Shown here: piece by piece, positions 42,427 through 50,459 of the stretch | Layout: every line of letters starts with the position of its first letter | How positions within the stretch are numbered: position 1 is the stretch's first letter | Source of the DNA: G965276765 sp965276765 | Lineage (GTDB): Bacteria > Actinomycetota > Acidimicrobiia > Acidimicrobiales > Palsa-688 | DNA length: 64,000 nucleotides | Direction of reading: 5' to 3' | Assembly (NCBI GenBank): GCA_965276765.1 | Contig: OZ255627.1 | Location: 4,278,001 to 4,342,000, forward strand | Position numbers and translations under genes: made by a program | Notes under the pieces: model-generated | Database searches by the model: none | The model's input: only the letters and a program-made list of their open reading frames with translations | Told to the model about the DNA's origin: nothing

Positions 42427-42463
42427 GTAACACGCTCGCAACACCGCGTGACACGCGGGTAGA
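42427..42463 (+). promoter_or_regulatory. GlnR-like binding site upstream of gltB
   Basis: GTAAC-ACGCTC-GCAAC at 42427-42442 matches the half-site pair GTnAC-(6)-GnAAC described for the actinobacterial nitrogen regulator GlnR. A weaker second half, GTGAC-ACGCGG-GTAGA, follows at 42448-42463, five bases further instead of six. CGCGT-GAC-ACGCG at 42446-42458 is also a perfect palindrome. It lies 100-136 bases before the gltB start. Involvement of GlnR is inferred. Confidence 0.4.
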
Positions 42464-42562
42464 GTGCCGTTCGCTGCATGAGGGCCAACGATGTCCCTTA
42501 CCAAGGCGAGCCTTGGTACTTGTGCAGGTCCCGAGGCGAACGCCCCACCCCGGAAGGACGCT

Positions 42563-45500
42563 ATGGCCCTCACCCCCACCCCTTGTGGGCTCTACCAGCC
42601 TGAGTTCGAGCACGACGCCTGCGGGGTCGCCTTCGTCGTCGACATGCACGGCCGCAGGAGCCACCGCATGGTGGCGCTCGGCCTGGCCAGCCTCTGCCAC
42701 ATGGAGCACCGCGGGGCATCGGGCGCCGAGGTCAACACCGGTGACGGCGCCGGCATCCTGATCCAGGTACCGGACCGCTTCTACCGAGCGTCGCTCGGCA
42801 TCGATCTCCCTCCCGCCGGGTCCTACGGGACCGGGATCGGTTTCTTCCCGAGGCAGGAGGGAGAAGCGGCCGACCTCAGGGCACAGATCGACCGGTCGGC
42901 CGCCGACGAGGGCCTACGGATCGTGGCCTGGCGGGCCGTGCCCGTCGACGACACAGCCCTCGGCAGCATCGCCAAGGACGCCATGCCCGGCTTCCACCAG
43001 CCCTTCGTCATTTCCGAGTCCGACGCGAGCGGGCTGGAGCTCGAGCGGCGGCTCTTCGTGCTGCGTAAGAGGGTCGAGAGGCACATCGAGGGCGTCTATT
43101 TCCCCTCACTCTCCGCCCGCACGGTGGTCTACAAGGGGATGCTGACGGCGCCGCAGATGGACGGGTTCTTTCCCGACCTGCACGATCCGATGGTCGAGAG
43201 CGCTCTCGCCCTCGTCCACTCCCGCTTCTCGACCAACACCTTCCCGAGCTGGCCCCTCGCCCACCCGTACCGCTTCGTGGCCCACAACGGAGAGATCAAC
43301 ACGCTCAGGGGGAACCGCAACTGGATGCACGCCCGAGAGTCGCTGCTGCGCTCGGATCTGCTCCCCGACCTGGACCGCATCTTCCCGATCATCACCCCCG
43401 AGGCGAGTGACTCGGCCGGGTTCGACGAGGTCCTCGAGCTCCTCCACCTGGCCGGGCGATCGCTCCCCCACGCCGTGCTCATGATGATCCCCGAGGCCTG
43501 GGAGAACCACACGTCGATGAGCCCGGAACGCCGGGCGTTCTACCAGTACCACGCCGCCCTGATGGAGCCGTGGGACGGGCCGGCGTCGATCGCCTTCACC
43601 GACGGCACGGTCATCGGGGCCGTGCTCGACCGCAACGGCCTGCGCCCGTCGCGCTACTGGGTCACCGACGACGGCCTCGTCGTGATGGCATCGGAGGTCG
43701 GCGTCCTCGACATCGCCCCCGAGTCGGTGGTGCAGCGGGGGCGGCTGCAACCGGGGCGCATGTTTCTCGTCGACACCTCCATCGGCCGGATCGTGAGCGA
43801 CGACGAGATCAAGGGGGCGCTGGCGGCCGAGCATCCCTACGCAGAGTGGCTCGCCGAGCAGGAGATCCACTTCGACGACCTGCCGCCGCGCTTCACGCTC
43901 ACGCCCCAACACTCGTCGGTCGTCGCCCACCAGCGCCTCTTCGGTTACACCAGCGAGGACCTGAAGGTGCTCGTCGGGCCCATGGCCCGCACCGGCGCCG
44001 AGCCCATCGGCTCGATGGGGACCGATACCCCGATCGCCGTGCTCTCCGAGCGACCCCGCCTCCTCTACGACTACTTCCAACAGCTGTTCGCCCAGGTCAC
44101 CAACCCTCCGCTCGACGCCATACGCGAGGAGCTCGTCACCTCGCTCGCCGGCACCGTCGGACCCGAGGGCAACCTCCTCGACCCCCAACCGGTGAACTGC
44201 AACCAGATCGTCATGCCCTACCCGGTGCTGACCAACGAGGAGCTGGCCAAGCTGCTCTACATCAACGAGGACGGCACCCGGCCGGGCTGGGAGACCTTCG
44301 CCGTCGATGGCCTCTTCGCCGTGGACGGTCCCCGCTCGCCCGGCCGGGAGCTCGCCGCCGCCATCGACGACATCTGCACCCGGGTCAGTGGCGCCATCGC
44401 CGGCGGGGCGAAGGTCATCGTGCTCTCCGATCGCCACACCTCCAACGCCCTGGCACCCATCCCGGCCCTCCTGCTCGTCAGCGCCGTTCACCACCACCTC
44501 GTAGAGGAAAAGACGCGCACCCGCGTCGGACTCGTCATCGAGACGGGAGAAGCGAGGGAGGTGCACCACATGGCGCTCCTCCTCGGCTTCGGGGCGGCCG
44601 CCATCAACCCCTACCTCGCCTTCGAGAGCATCGACGACCTCATCGAGAGCGGAGAGCTCACCGGCGTCACGCCCCGGCAGGCGGCGCGCAACTACGTCAA
44701 GGCGTCGGGCAAGGGCGTGTTGAAGATCATGTCCAAGATGGGTATCTGTACCGTCGCCTCTTACACCGGCGCACAGGTCTTCGAGGCCGTCGGTCTCTCG
44801 ACCGAACTGGTCGAGCGCCACTTCACCGGTACGGCGAGCCGGATCGGGGGCATCGGCCTGGAGGAGATCGCCGCCGAGGTGCTCGCCCGCCATGTCACGG
44901 CGTGGCCCCGGCGGGGCAGCGAGCTGGCCCACAGGGATCTGCCCGTCGGCGGCGAGTACCAGTGGCGGCGCGAGGGCGAATACCACCTCTTCAACCCGAC
45001 GACCGTCCAACGCCTGCAGCACGCCACCAGGACCCGCCGCTACGACATCTTCAAGTCCTACACCAAGGCCGTCGACGACCAGTCCAGCCACCTGGCCACG
45101 CTCCGTGGCCTGTTCCGGGTGCGGGATGCGGCCGAGCTCGGGCGTGAACCGGTCCCCATCGACCAGGTCGAGCCGGTCAGCGAGATCGTCAAACGGTTCA
45201 GCACCGGAGCCATGTCGTACGGGTCGATCTCGGCCGAGGCCCACGAGACCCTTGCCATCGCCATGAACCGCATCGGCGCCCGATCCAACACCGGCGAGGG
45301 AGGCGAGGACGCCGAGCGTTTCACCCCGGACCCCAACGGCGATCTCCGCCGCAGCGCCATCAAGCAGGTGGCGTCGGGGCGCTTCGGCGTGACCAGCGAG
45401 TACCTGGTCAACGCCGACGACATCCAGATCAAGATGGCGCAGGGCGCCAAACCGGGTGAGGGCGGCCAGCTCCCGGGCAACAAGATCTACCCCTGGATCG

Positions 45501-47119
45501 CCAAGACGAGGTACTCGACGCCCGGGGTCGGCCTCATCTCCCCGCCGCCGCACCACGACATCTACTCCATCGAGGACCTGGCCCAGCTCATCTACGACCT
45601 GAAGAACGCCAACGAGACGGCGCGTGTCCACGTCAAGCTCGTCGCCGAGGTGGGCGTCGGCACGGTGGCCGCCGGGGTGTCCAAGGCCCACGCCGACGTC
45701 GTCCTCATCTCCGGCCACGATGGCGGGACCGGCGCTTCGCCGCTCAACTCGCTCAAGCACGCCGGCGCGCCGTGGGAGCTCGGGCTGGCCGAGACGCAGC
45801 AGACCCTGCGCCTCAACGGGCTGAGGGACCGCATCGTGGTGCAGGTCGACGGCCAGCTCAAGACCGGCCGCGACGTCATGATCGCCGCCCTCCTCGGCGC
45901 CGAGGAGTACGGGTTCGCCACCGCGCCCCTCGTGGTCAGCGGCTGCGTGATGATGCGCGTCTGCCACCTCGACACCTGCCCGGTCGGCATCGCCACCCAG
46001 AACCCCGAGCTGCGCAAGCGCTTCACGGGGAAGGCCGAGTTCGTCGTCAACTTCTTCGAGTTCATCGCCGAGGAGATCCGCGAGCTCCTCGCCTCCCTTG
46101 GCTTCCGTCGCCTCGACGAGGTCATCGGTCGGCCCGACCTGATCGACATCGGCTCCGCCGTGGATCACTGGAAGGCCAAGGGCCTCGACCTCTCGGCCAT
46201 CCTCGAGTCGCCCGACATCAAGGGCGAGACGGCCCGGCACTGTGTCCGGGCCCAGGACCACGGCCTCGATGCCGTCCTCGACCGGACGCTCATCGAGGCC
46301 GCGCAACCGGCTCTCGAGGACGCCAGGCCGGTGACCGGTCGGTGGCCGATTCACAATGTGGACCGCACGACGGGAACCCTGCTCGGTGCCGAGCTCACCC
46401 GCCGCTTCGGGGCCGCCGGCCTGCCCGACGACACGATCGACCTGAGCTTCGAGGGCTCCGCCGGCCAAAGTTTCGGGGCCTTTCTCCCCCGTGGCATCAC
46501 CCTGCGCCTCGAAGGCGACGCCAACGACTACCTCGGCAAGGGGCTCTCGGGAGGCCGGATCATCGTGCGCCCTTCGCTGCGGGCCCCGGCCGGCGTCGTG
46601 GCCAGGGACCAGATCATCGCCGGCAATGTCATCCTCTACGGGGCCACGGGGGGCGAGGCGTTCGTCGCCGGGACCGTCGGTGAGCGCTTCGCCGTCCGCA
46701 ACTCCGGCGCTATTGCTGTGGTCGAGGGTGTAGGTGACCACGGCTGTGAGTACATGACCGGCGGGCGCGTGGTCGTGCTCGGCGCCACCGGACGCAACTT
46801 CGCGGCGGGGATGTCCGGGGGCATCGCCTTCGTCAACGACCCGGACGGCACCTTCCACCAGCGGCTCAACCAGGAGATGGTCACCGTCGACGCCCTCGAT
46901 GACGAGGACAGGCAATGGCTGACCGACCTCGTCGGACGCCATCGGGATCTGACCGGGTCGGCCTTCGCCACCGAGCTCCTCGCCTCCGAGCCGAGCGGCA
47001 TCGACCGCTTCGTCAAGGTCATGCCGACCGACTACCGGCGGGTGCTCGACGCCGCGCACGAGGCCGAAAAGGCAGGAAAGTCAGTCGACGACGCCATCAT
47101 GGCGGCCGCTCATGGGTGA
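42563..47119 (+). CDS. gltB: Glutamate synthase (NADPH) large subunit
   Basis: The 1518-residue protein has the full GltB layout. The glutamine amidotransferase domain has C20 (E-H-D-A-C-G-V-A-F; N-terminal Cys after propeptide removal). The central domain and FMN-binding synthase domain follow (G-G-T-G-A-S-P-L near residue 1057). The 3Fe-4S cluster motif C-V-M-M-R-V-C-H-L-D-T-C (C-x5-C-x4-C) is present, and the C-terminal GxGxG beta-helix ends the protein. ATG 42563 follows GGAAGGACG and puts the Cys in the usual place; an ATG at 42491 lies further up. It converts glutamine and 2-oxoglutarate to two glutamates with GltD. It overlaps gltD by eight bases. Confidence 0.97.
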   Translation: MALTPTPCGLYQPEFEHDACGVAFVVDMHGRRSHRMVALGLASLCHMEHRGASGAEVNTGDGAGILIQVPDRFYRASLGIDLPPAGSYGTGIGFFPRQEGEAADLRAQIDRSAADEGLRIVAWRAVPVDDTALGSIAKDAMPGFHQPFVISESDASGLELERRLFVLRKRVERHIEGVYFPSLSARTVVYKGMLTAPQMDGFFPDLHDPMVESALALVHSRFSTNTFPSWPLAHPYRFVAHNGEINTLRGNRNWMHARESLLRSDLLPDLDRIFPIITPEASDSAGFDEVLELLHLAGRSLPHAVLMMIPEAWENHTSMSPERRAFYQYHAALMEPWDGPASIAFTDGTVIGAVLDRNGLRPSRYWVTDDGLVVMASEVGVLDIAPESVVQRGRLQPGRMFLVDTSIGRIVSDDEIKGALAAEHPYAEWLAEQEIHFDDLPPRFTLTPQHSSVVAHQRLFGYTSEDLKVLVGPMARTGAEPIGSMGTDTPIAVLSERPRLLYDYFQQLFAQVTNPPLDAIREELVTSLAGTVGPEGNLLDPQPVNCNQIVMPYPVLTNEELAKLLYINEDGTRPGWETFAVDGLFAVDGPRSPGRELAAAIDDICTRVSGAIAGGAKVIVLSDRHTSNALAPIPALLLVSAVHHHLVEEKTRTRVGLVIETGEAREVHHMALLLGFGAAAINPYLAFESIDDLIESGELTGVTPRQAARNYVKASGKGVLKIMSKMGICTVASYTGAQVFEAVGLSTELVERHFTGTASRIGGIGLEEIAAEVLARHVTAWPRRGSELAHRDLPVGGEYQWRREGEYHLFNPTTVQRLQHATRTRRYDIFKSYTKAVDDQSSHLATLRGLFRVRDAAELGREPVPIDQVEPVSEIVKRFSTGAMSYGSISAEAHETLAIAMNRIGARSNTGEGGEDAERFTPDPNGDLRRSAIKQVASGRFGVTSEYLVNADDIQIKMAQGAKPGEGGQLPGNKIYPWIAKTRYSTPGVGLISPPPHHDIYSIEDLAQLIYDLKNANETARVHVKLVAEVGVGTVAAGVSKAHADVVLISGHDGGTGASPLNSLKHAGAPWELGLAETQQTLRLNGLRDRIVVQVDGQLKTGRDVMIAALLGAEEYGFATAPLVVSGCVMMRVCHLDTCPVGIATQNPELRKRFTGKAEFVVNFFEFIAEEIRELLASLGFRRLDEVIGRPDLIDIGSAVDHWKAKGLDLSAILESPDIKGETARHCVRAQDHGLDAVLDRTLIEAAQPALEDARPVTGRWPIHNVDRTTGTLLGAELTRRFGAAGLPDDTIDLSFEGSAGQSFGAFLPRGITLRLEGDANDYLGKGLSGGRIIVRPSLRAPAGVVARDQIIAGNVILYGATGGEAFVAGTVGERFAVRNSGAIAVVEGVGDHGCEYMTGGRVVVLGATGRNFAAGMSGGIAFVNDPDGTFHQRLNQEMVTVDALDDEDRQWLTDLVGRHRDLTGSAFATELLASEPSGIDRFVKVMPTDYRRVLDAAHEAEKAGKSVDDAIMAAAHG

Positions 47120-48569
47120 CACGACCGGGTTCATCCGCCACCAGCGCGAGCTGCCGACCCGGCGGCCCGTCCCTGTGCGCCTCCGCGACTGGAAGGAGGT
47201 CTACGAGCCGTTCCCCGACGATCACCTCGAAATGCAGGCGTCGCGGTGCATGGACTGCGGCATCCCCTTCTGCAACGACGGGTGCCCGCTCGGCAACCTC
47301 ATCCCCGACTGGAACGACCTCGTCTACCGCGACCACTGGCGCGCCGCCATCGACCGCCTGCACGCGACCAACAACTTCCCCGAGTTCACCGGGCGGCTCT
47401 GCCCGGCGCCGTGCGAAGCGGCGTGCGTGCTCGGGATCAACGCCGATCCCGTGACCATCAAGCAGGTCGAGGTCTCGATCATCGACAGGGCCTGGGATGA
47501 GGGGTGGGTGACCCCGGTGCCGGCCCAGTCTGTGACGGGGAAAAAGGTCGCCGTCTGCGGGTCGGGACCGGCCGGACTCGCAGCCGCCCAGCAGCTCACG
47601 AGGGCCGGGCATGCCGTGGTCGTCTACGAGCGGGCCGATCGGCCCGGGGGGCTGCTGCGCTACGGAATCCCGGAGTTCAAGATGGAGAAGCGGGTTCTCG
47701 ACCGGCGTCTCGCCCAGCTCAGGGCCGAGGGGACCGAGTTCGTCTGCAACGTCACGGTCGGCGCCGACCTCGCCGTCTCGGATCTGCGGCGCGAGTTCGA
47801 CGCCGTGGTGATCGCCACCGGGGCCACGGTGGCACGCGACCTGCCGATCCCGGGCCGCGACCTGGGCGGCATCCACCAGGCCATGGACTACCTGCCGCCC
47901 TCCAATCGGGTGCAGGAGGGCGACCTCGACCGCTCCCCCATCTCGGCCGACGGCAAGCACGTCGTGATCATCGGTGGTGGTGACACCGGCGCCGACTGCC
48001 TGGGGACCGCCCATCGCCAGGGTGCGGCCTCGGTGCACCAGTTCGAGATCATGCCCCGGCCCCCCGACGGGCGTGACCCATCGACGCCGTGGCCGACCTG
48101 GCCGTTGATGATGCGGACAACCTCCGCCCACGAGGAGGGAGGCGAGCGGGTCTTCGCGGTCGAGACCGAGCGCTTCGTCGGCGACGACGCCGGCCGGGTG
48201 GCGGCCCTGCGCGCCCACGAGGTACTCGTGGCCATGGAAGACGGTCGGATGCGGTTCGAGTCGGTCGCTGGCACCGAGTTCGAGCTGCCGTGCGAGCTGG
48301 TGCTCCTCGCCCTCGGCTTCTCGGGTCCCGAAGCCGACCTGCCCGACGCCCTCGGCGCCGACCTCACGGAGCGGGGTAACGTCGCCCGGTCCGGGTACGC
48401 CACATCGACGCCCGGCGTCTGGGTCTGCGGGGACGCCGGAAGGGGACAGAGCCTGATCGTGTGGGCCATCGCCGAGGGGCGTTCGTGTGCGGCCGAGGTG
48501 GACCTGGCCATCGCCGGCGAGACCCTGCTGCCGTCGCCGCTGCCGGCGGTACGGTTGAGAGGTGGGTGA
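47112..48569 (+). CDS. gltD: Glutamate synthase small subunit
   Basis: The 485-residue product has the N-terminal iron-sulphur region (C-M-D-C-G-I-P-F-C, C-P-L-G-N-L and C-P-A-P-C-E-A-A-C), the FAD motif V-C-G-S-G-P-A-G-L-A-A-A-Q-Q-L and the NADPH motif V-I-I-G-G-G-D-T-G-A-D-C. It feeds electrons from NADPH to GltB. The order gltB-gltD with overlapping ends is usual. The last bases overlap the start of the next gene (48562). Confidence 0.97.
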   Translation: MGDTTGFIRHQRELPTRRPVPVRLRDWKEVYEPFPDDHLEMQASRCMDCGIPFCNDGCPLGNLIPDWNDLVYRDHWRAAIDRLHATNNFPEFTGRLCPAPCEAACVLGINADPVTIKQVEVSIIDRAWDEGWVTPVPAQSVTGKKVAVCGSGPAGLAAAQQLTRAGHAVVVYERADRPGGLLRYGIPEFKMEKRVLDRRLAQLRAEGTEFVCNVTVGADLAVSDLRREFDAVVIATGATVARDLPIPGRDLGGIHQAMDYLPPSNRVQEGDLDRSPISADGKHVVIIGGGDTGADCLGTAHRQGAASVHQFEIMPRPPDGRDPSTPWPTWPLMMRTTSAHEEGGERVFAVETERFVGDDAGRVAALRAHEVLVAMEDGRMRFESVAGTEFELPCELVLLALGFSGPEADLPDALGADLTERGNVARSGYATSTPGVWVCGDAGRGQSLIVWAIAEGRSCAAEVDLAIAGETLLPSPLPAVRLRGG

Positions 48570-49017
48570 ACAGCGCCGTCACGACGAACCGGATGCCTCG
48601 GAGGAGTCGACCGAAGGTCCGGCCTCCGACGATGACGTCGGCGCGGACGCGGAGATCTGGGACGAGCTTCCTACCGAGACCGAGTACCCGCTGCGCCCCG
48701 GCGAGGACGAGGGGACGGCCGGCTCCCGGCGCGAGGCGTGGAGGAAGCGGAGTGCGACCGGCGCCATCCTGACCGGGTTTGCCTTCGGCCTCCGGGAGGT
48801 CCTCGAGCCGGACCGCAACGAGCCGGCGATCGTGCTGGAGACGTCGGGGATCCCGCCCAAGGACCTCCCGGTCGAAGCCGACCTCGACGAGGTGCCGCCC
48901 AAGCAGAGCGTCGTTCGGATCAGGCCGTGGCTCCTCTCCCGGGGCGGTGCGGCGCCGGTCGACGACGAGACGCCCGACGCCGGCAACCCGGCGCCGGCCG
49001 ACGACGGGGAGAGCTGA
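48562..49017 (+). CDS. Acidic protein of unknown function downstream of gltD
   Basis: The 151-residue protein (GTG 48562, inside the gltD end) starts with a 50-residue acidic, probably disordered segment. A conserved-looking part follows: A-I-L-T-G-F-A-F-G-L-R-E-V-L-E-P-D and P-A-I-V-L-E-T-S-G-I-P. An acidic tail ends it. I recognise no family. Overlap with gltD suggests cotranslation. Confidence 0.65.
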   Translation: MGEQRRHDEPDASEESTEGPASDDDVGADAEIWDELPTETEYPLRPGEDEGTAGSRREAWRKRSATGAILTGFAFGLREVLEPDRNEPAIVLETSGIPPKDLPVEADLDEVPPKQSVVRIRPWLLSRGGAAPVDDETPDAGNPAPADDGES

Positions 49018-49018
49018 A

Positions 49019-49582
49019 GTGTTCGCCCGAGCCGCCGCTGCGCTCTCAGGACCACCTCCCGACGAGGAGCAGCGCTCACCGAGCCGCATGCAGGGCAACG
49101 AGCCGCTGCTCGGCTATGTCGCCGGCGCCGTCATCATCGTGGGGGCCGTGCTCAACCTGGTCATCACGACCGGTGCGGGAGCGCCGGCCCATCCGACCAC
49201 GTGGAACTCATTGGTCGCCATCGTGCTCGCCGTGGCCCTCGTCGTGAGCATCCGCTTCCGTAACCGGATGATCTCGCCGTTCATCGCCATCTTCGGCGCC
49301 TTCTTCGTGACGCTCGGCAAGTCGCCCAAGTCGCTGTCGGCTCCGCACATCGCCGTTCTGGTCATCGCCGTGGCCTTCGCCATCATCGTGTCGTTGCACC
49401 AGCGAAGGGATCAGAAGATCCTGACCCCGGCGGCCACGCCGGCCGCCCGCCGGGCCGCAGCCGACGCCCGCCGGCGCCGGCGCAAGGGCGAACCCGAGCC
49501 GCCGCCCCCCTCCAGCCGTCCGGCCGCCAACCGGCGCTACACGCCGCCCAAGGACAGGACCAAGGACAAGCCGAGGCGCTGA
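49019..49582 (+). CDS. Small membrane protein with basic C-terminus, unknown function
   Basis: The product (187 residues from GTG 49019, which is preceded by GGGGAGAG; ATG 49088 is an alternative) has three membrane helices (V-A-G-A-V-I-I-V-G-A-V-L; L-V-A-I-V-L-A-V-A-L-V-V-S; I-A-V-L-V-I-A-V-A-F-A-I-I-V). A tail of about 60 residues with many Arg and Pro follows, likely disordered and nucleic-acid- or membrane-binding. It forms a probable operon with the previous gene. No family recognised. Confidence 0.65.
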   Translation: MFARAAAALSGPPPDEEQRSPSRMQGNEPLLGYVAGAVIIVGAVLNLVITTGAGAPAHPTTWNSLVAIVLAVALVVSIRFRNRMISPFIAIFGAFFVTLGKSPKSLSAPHIAVLVIAVAFAIIVSLHQRRDQKILTPAATPAARRAAADARRRRRKGEPEPPPPSSRPAANRRYTPPKDRTKDKPRR

Positions 49583-49640
49583 CCGGGCCGGCGAACTTGG
49601 CGTGCGGACTCATCGGGACCAGCGGAGGCGACGCCGGCTT

Positions 49641-49687
49641 TTTCTAGCGATGTTGACGTCGGAATTCGACGTCAACATCGCTAGAAA
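49641..49687. terminator. Very strong hairpin between convergent genes, terminator-like
   Basis: Bases 49641-49660 and 49668-49687 are perfect reverse complements (20 pairs) around a seven-base centre that includes GAATTC. It lies between the membrane protein gene (plus, ends 49582) and the TetR gene (minus, ends 49741), exactly where both transcripts must stop. No T-run follows on either strand beyond the TTT/AAA at the stem edges, so the mechanism is uncertain; it may also be a mobile palindromic element. Confidence 0.5.
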
Positions 49688-49740
49688 GACTGGTGGCCGA
49701 CCCCGGGACCCACACCCAGCGCAGCCCGCCGGCGGCCCGG

Positions 49741-50436
49741 TCAGCCCGCCGGCACTCCAAGCGCGGGACGGAGGAAGTCGAGCAGCTCGGCGCGCCTGCG
49801 GACGAGCGTCCTCGCGGTCGGCTCGACGCCGAGGGCCCGGAGCACCTCGACCTCGGTGGCGGCGCCGATCACCGTGGAATAGGCGTTGAGGAGCAGCAAC
49901 AGGGCATCCTGATGGCGCATCTCCCCCGTCGCCATCTGCCGGTCGAGGAAGACCGTCGCCCTGGCGACAAACGGGTCGAGCTGCTCGCGCAGCCTGGTGG
50001 CCGCCGGCGGGCCGAGCCGGCTGACCTCCCGGAGCAGTCCGAGTAGCTCGGGTCGATGGCCGGCCAGCCGGAACACCGATCTCACCGCGGCCTCCACCCG
50101 CCACCAACCATCGTCGCTCCCGCCTCGCCTGGCCCCGGGACGATCGAGGGCGCTCCCGACGGTGTCGATCAGCTCGGCGCCGGCGGCGGCGATCACCTCG
50201 TCGAGCAGCTGTTCCTTGGAGGTGAAGTGATAGAGGATTGTCTGCTTGCGGATCCCGAGCTCCGATGCCAGGGCGTCAAGCGACGTGGCCTCGTAGCCGT
50301 GGGCGGCGAATGCCGTGAGCGCAGCGTCGATCACCCGCTCCCTCGTTGACGGCTCAGGCAACGCCGGTGACGCCGACCCCGGCGGCACCCCAGCCGGGGA
50401 CACGACGGCGGAAGTGGCATTGGACGCGGGGGGCAC
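49741..50436 (-). CDS. TetR-family transcriptional regulator
   Basis: The 231-residue protein has the TetR helix-turn-helix: T-R-E-R-V-I-D-A-A-L-T-A-F-A-A-H-G-Y-E-A-T-S-L-D-A-L-A-S-E-L-G-I-R-K-Q-T-I-L-Y-H-F-T-S-K-E-Q-L. The remainder is a helical ligand-binding domain. The first 30 residues from GTG 50436 are low-complexity, so the true start may lie further in. It is divergent from the fatty acyl-CoA reductase gene and probably represses it, likely in response to an acyl or hydrophobic ligand. Confidence 0.9.
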   Translation of the reverse strand: MPPASNATSAVVSPAGVPPGSASPALPEPSTRERVIDAALTAFAAHGYEATSLDALASELGIRKQTILYHFTSKEQLLDEVIAAAGAELIDTVGSALDRPGARRGGSDDGWWRVEAAVRSVFRLAGHRPELLGLLREVSRLGPPAATRLREQLDPFVARATVFLDRQMATGEMRHQDALLLLLNAYSTVIGAATEVEVLRALGVEPTARTLVRRRAELLDFLRPALGVPAG

Positions 50437-50439
50437 TTA

Positions 50440-50459
50440 CCAGATGGTAGACAGTCTGG
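50440..50459. promoter_or_regulatory. Inverted repeat abutting the start of the acyl-CoA reductase gene (candidate TetR operator)
   Basis: CCAGA at 50440-50444 and TCTGG at 50455-50459 form an inverted repeat with a 10-base centre; ACCA-G-ATGGT overlaps it at 50439-50447. Only 23 bases separate the annotated start codons of the TetR gene and the reductase gene, and the reductase ATG at 50460 follows directly without a ribosome site. A leaderless transcript whose start is covered by the repressor is plausible. Confidence 0.4.

Noticed and set aside
40021..42462. Long plus-strand frame spanning the MFS gene and PLP enzyme gene
   Set aside because: It covers two real genes on different strands and has no recognisable domain; it is a GC-rich shadow.
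43106..47059. Very long minus-strand frame opposite gltB
   Set aside because: It is the GC-driven antisense shadow of gltB, with Asp/Glu/Gly-rich random composition and no domain. gltB itself is unmistakable.
49641..49687. Textbook Rho-independent terminator
   Set aside because: The hairpin is strong but no T-run follows on either strand, so I list it only as terminator-like.
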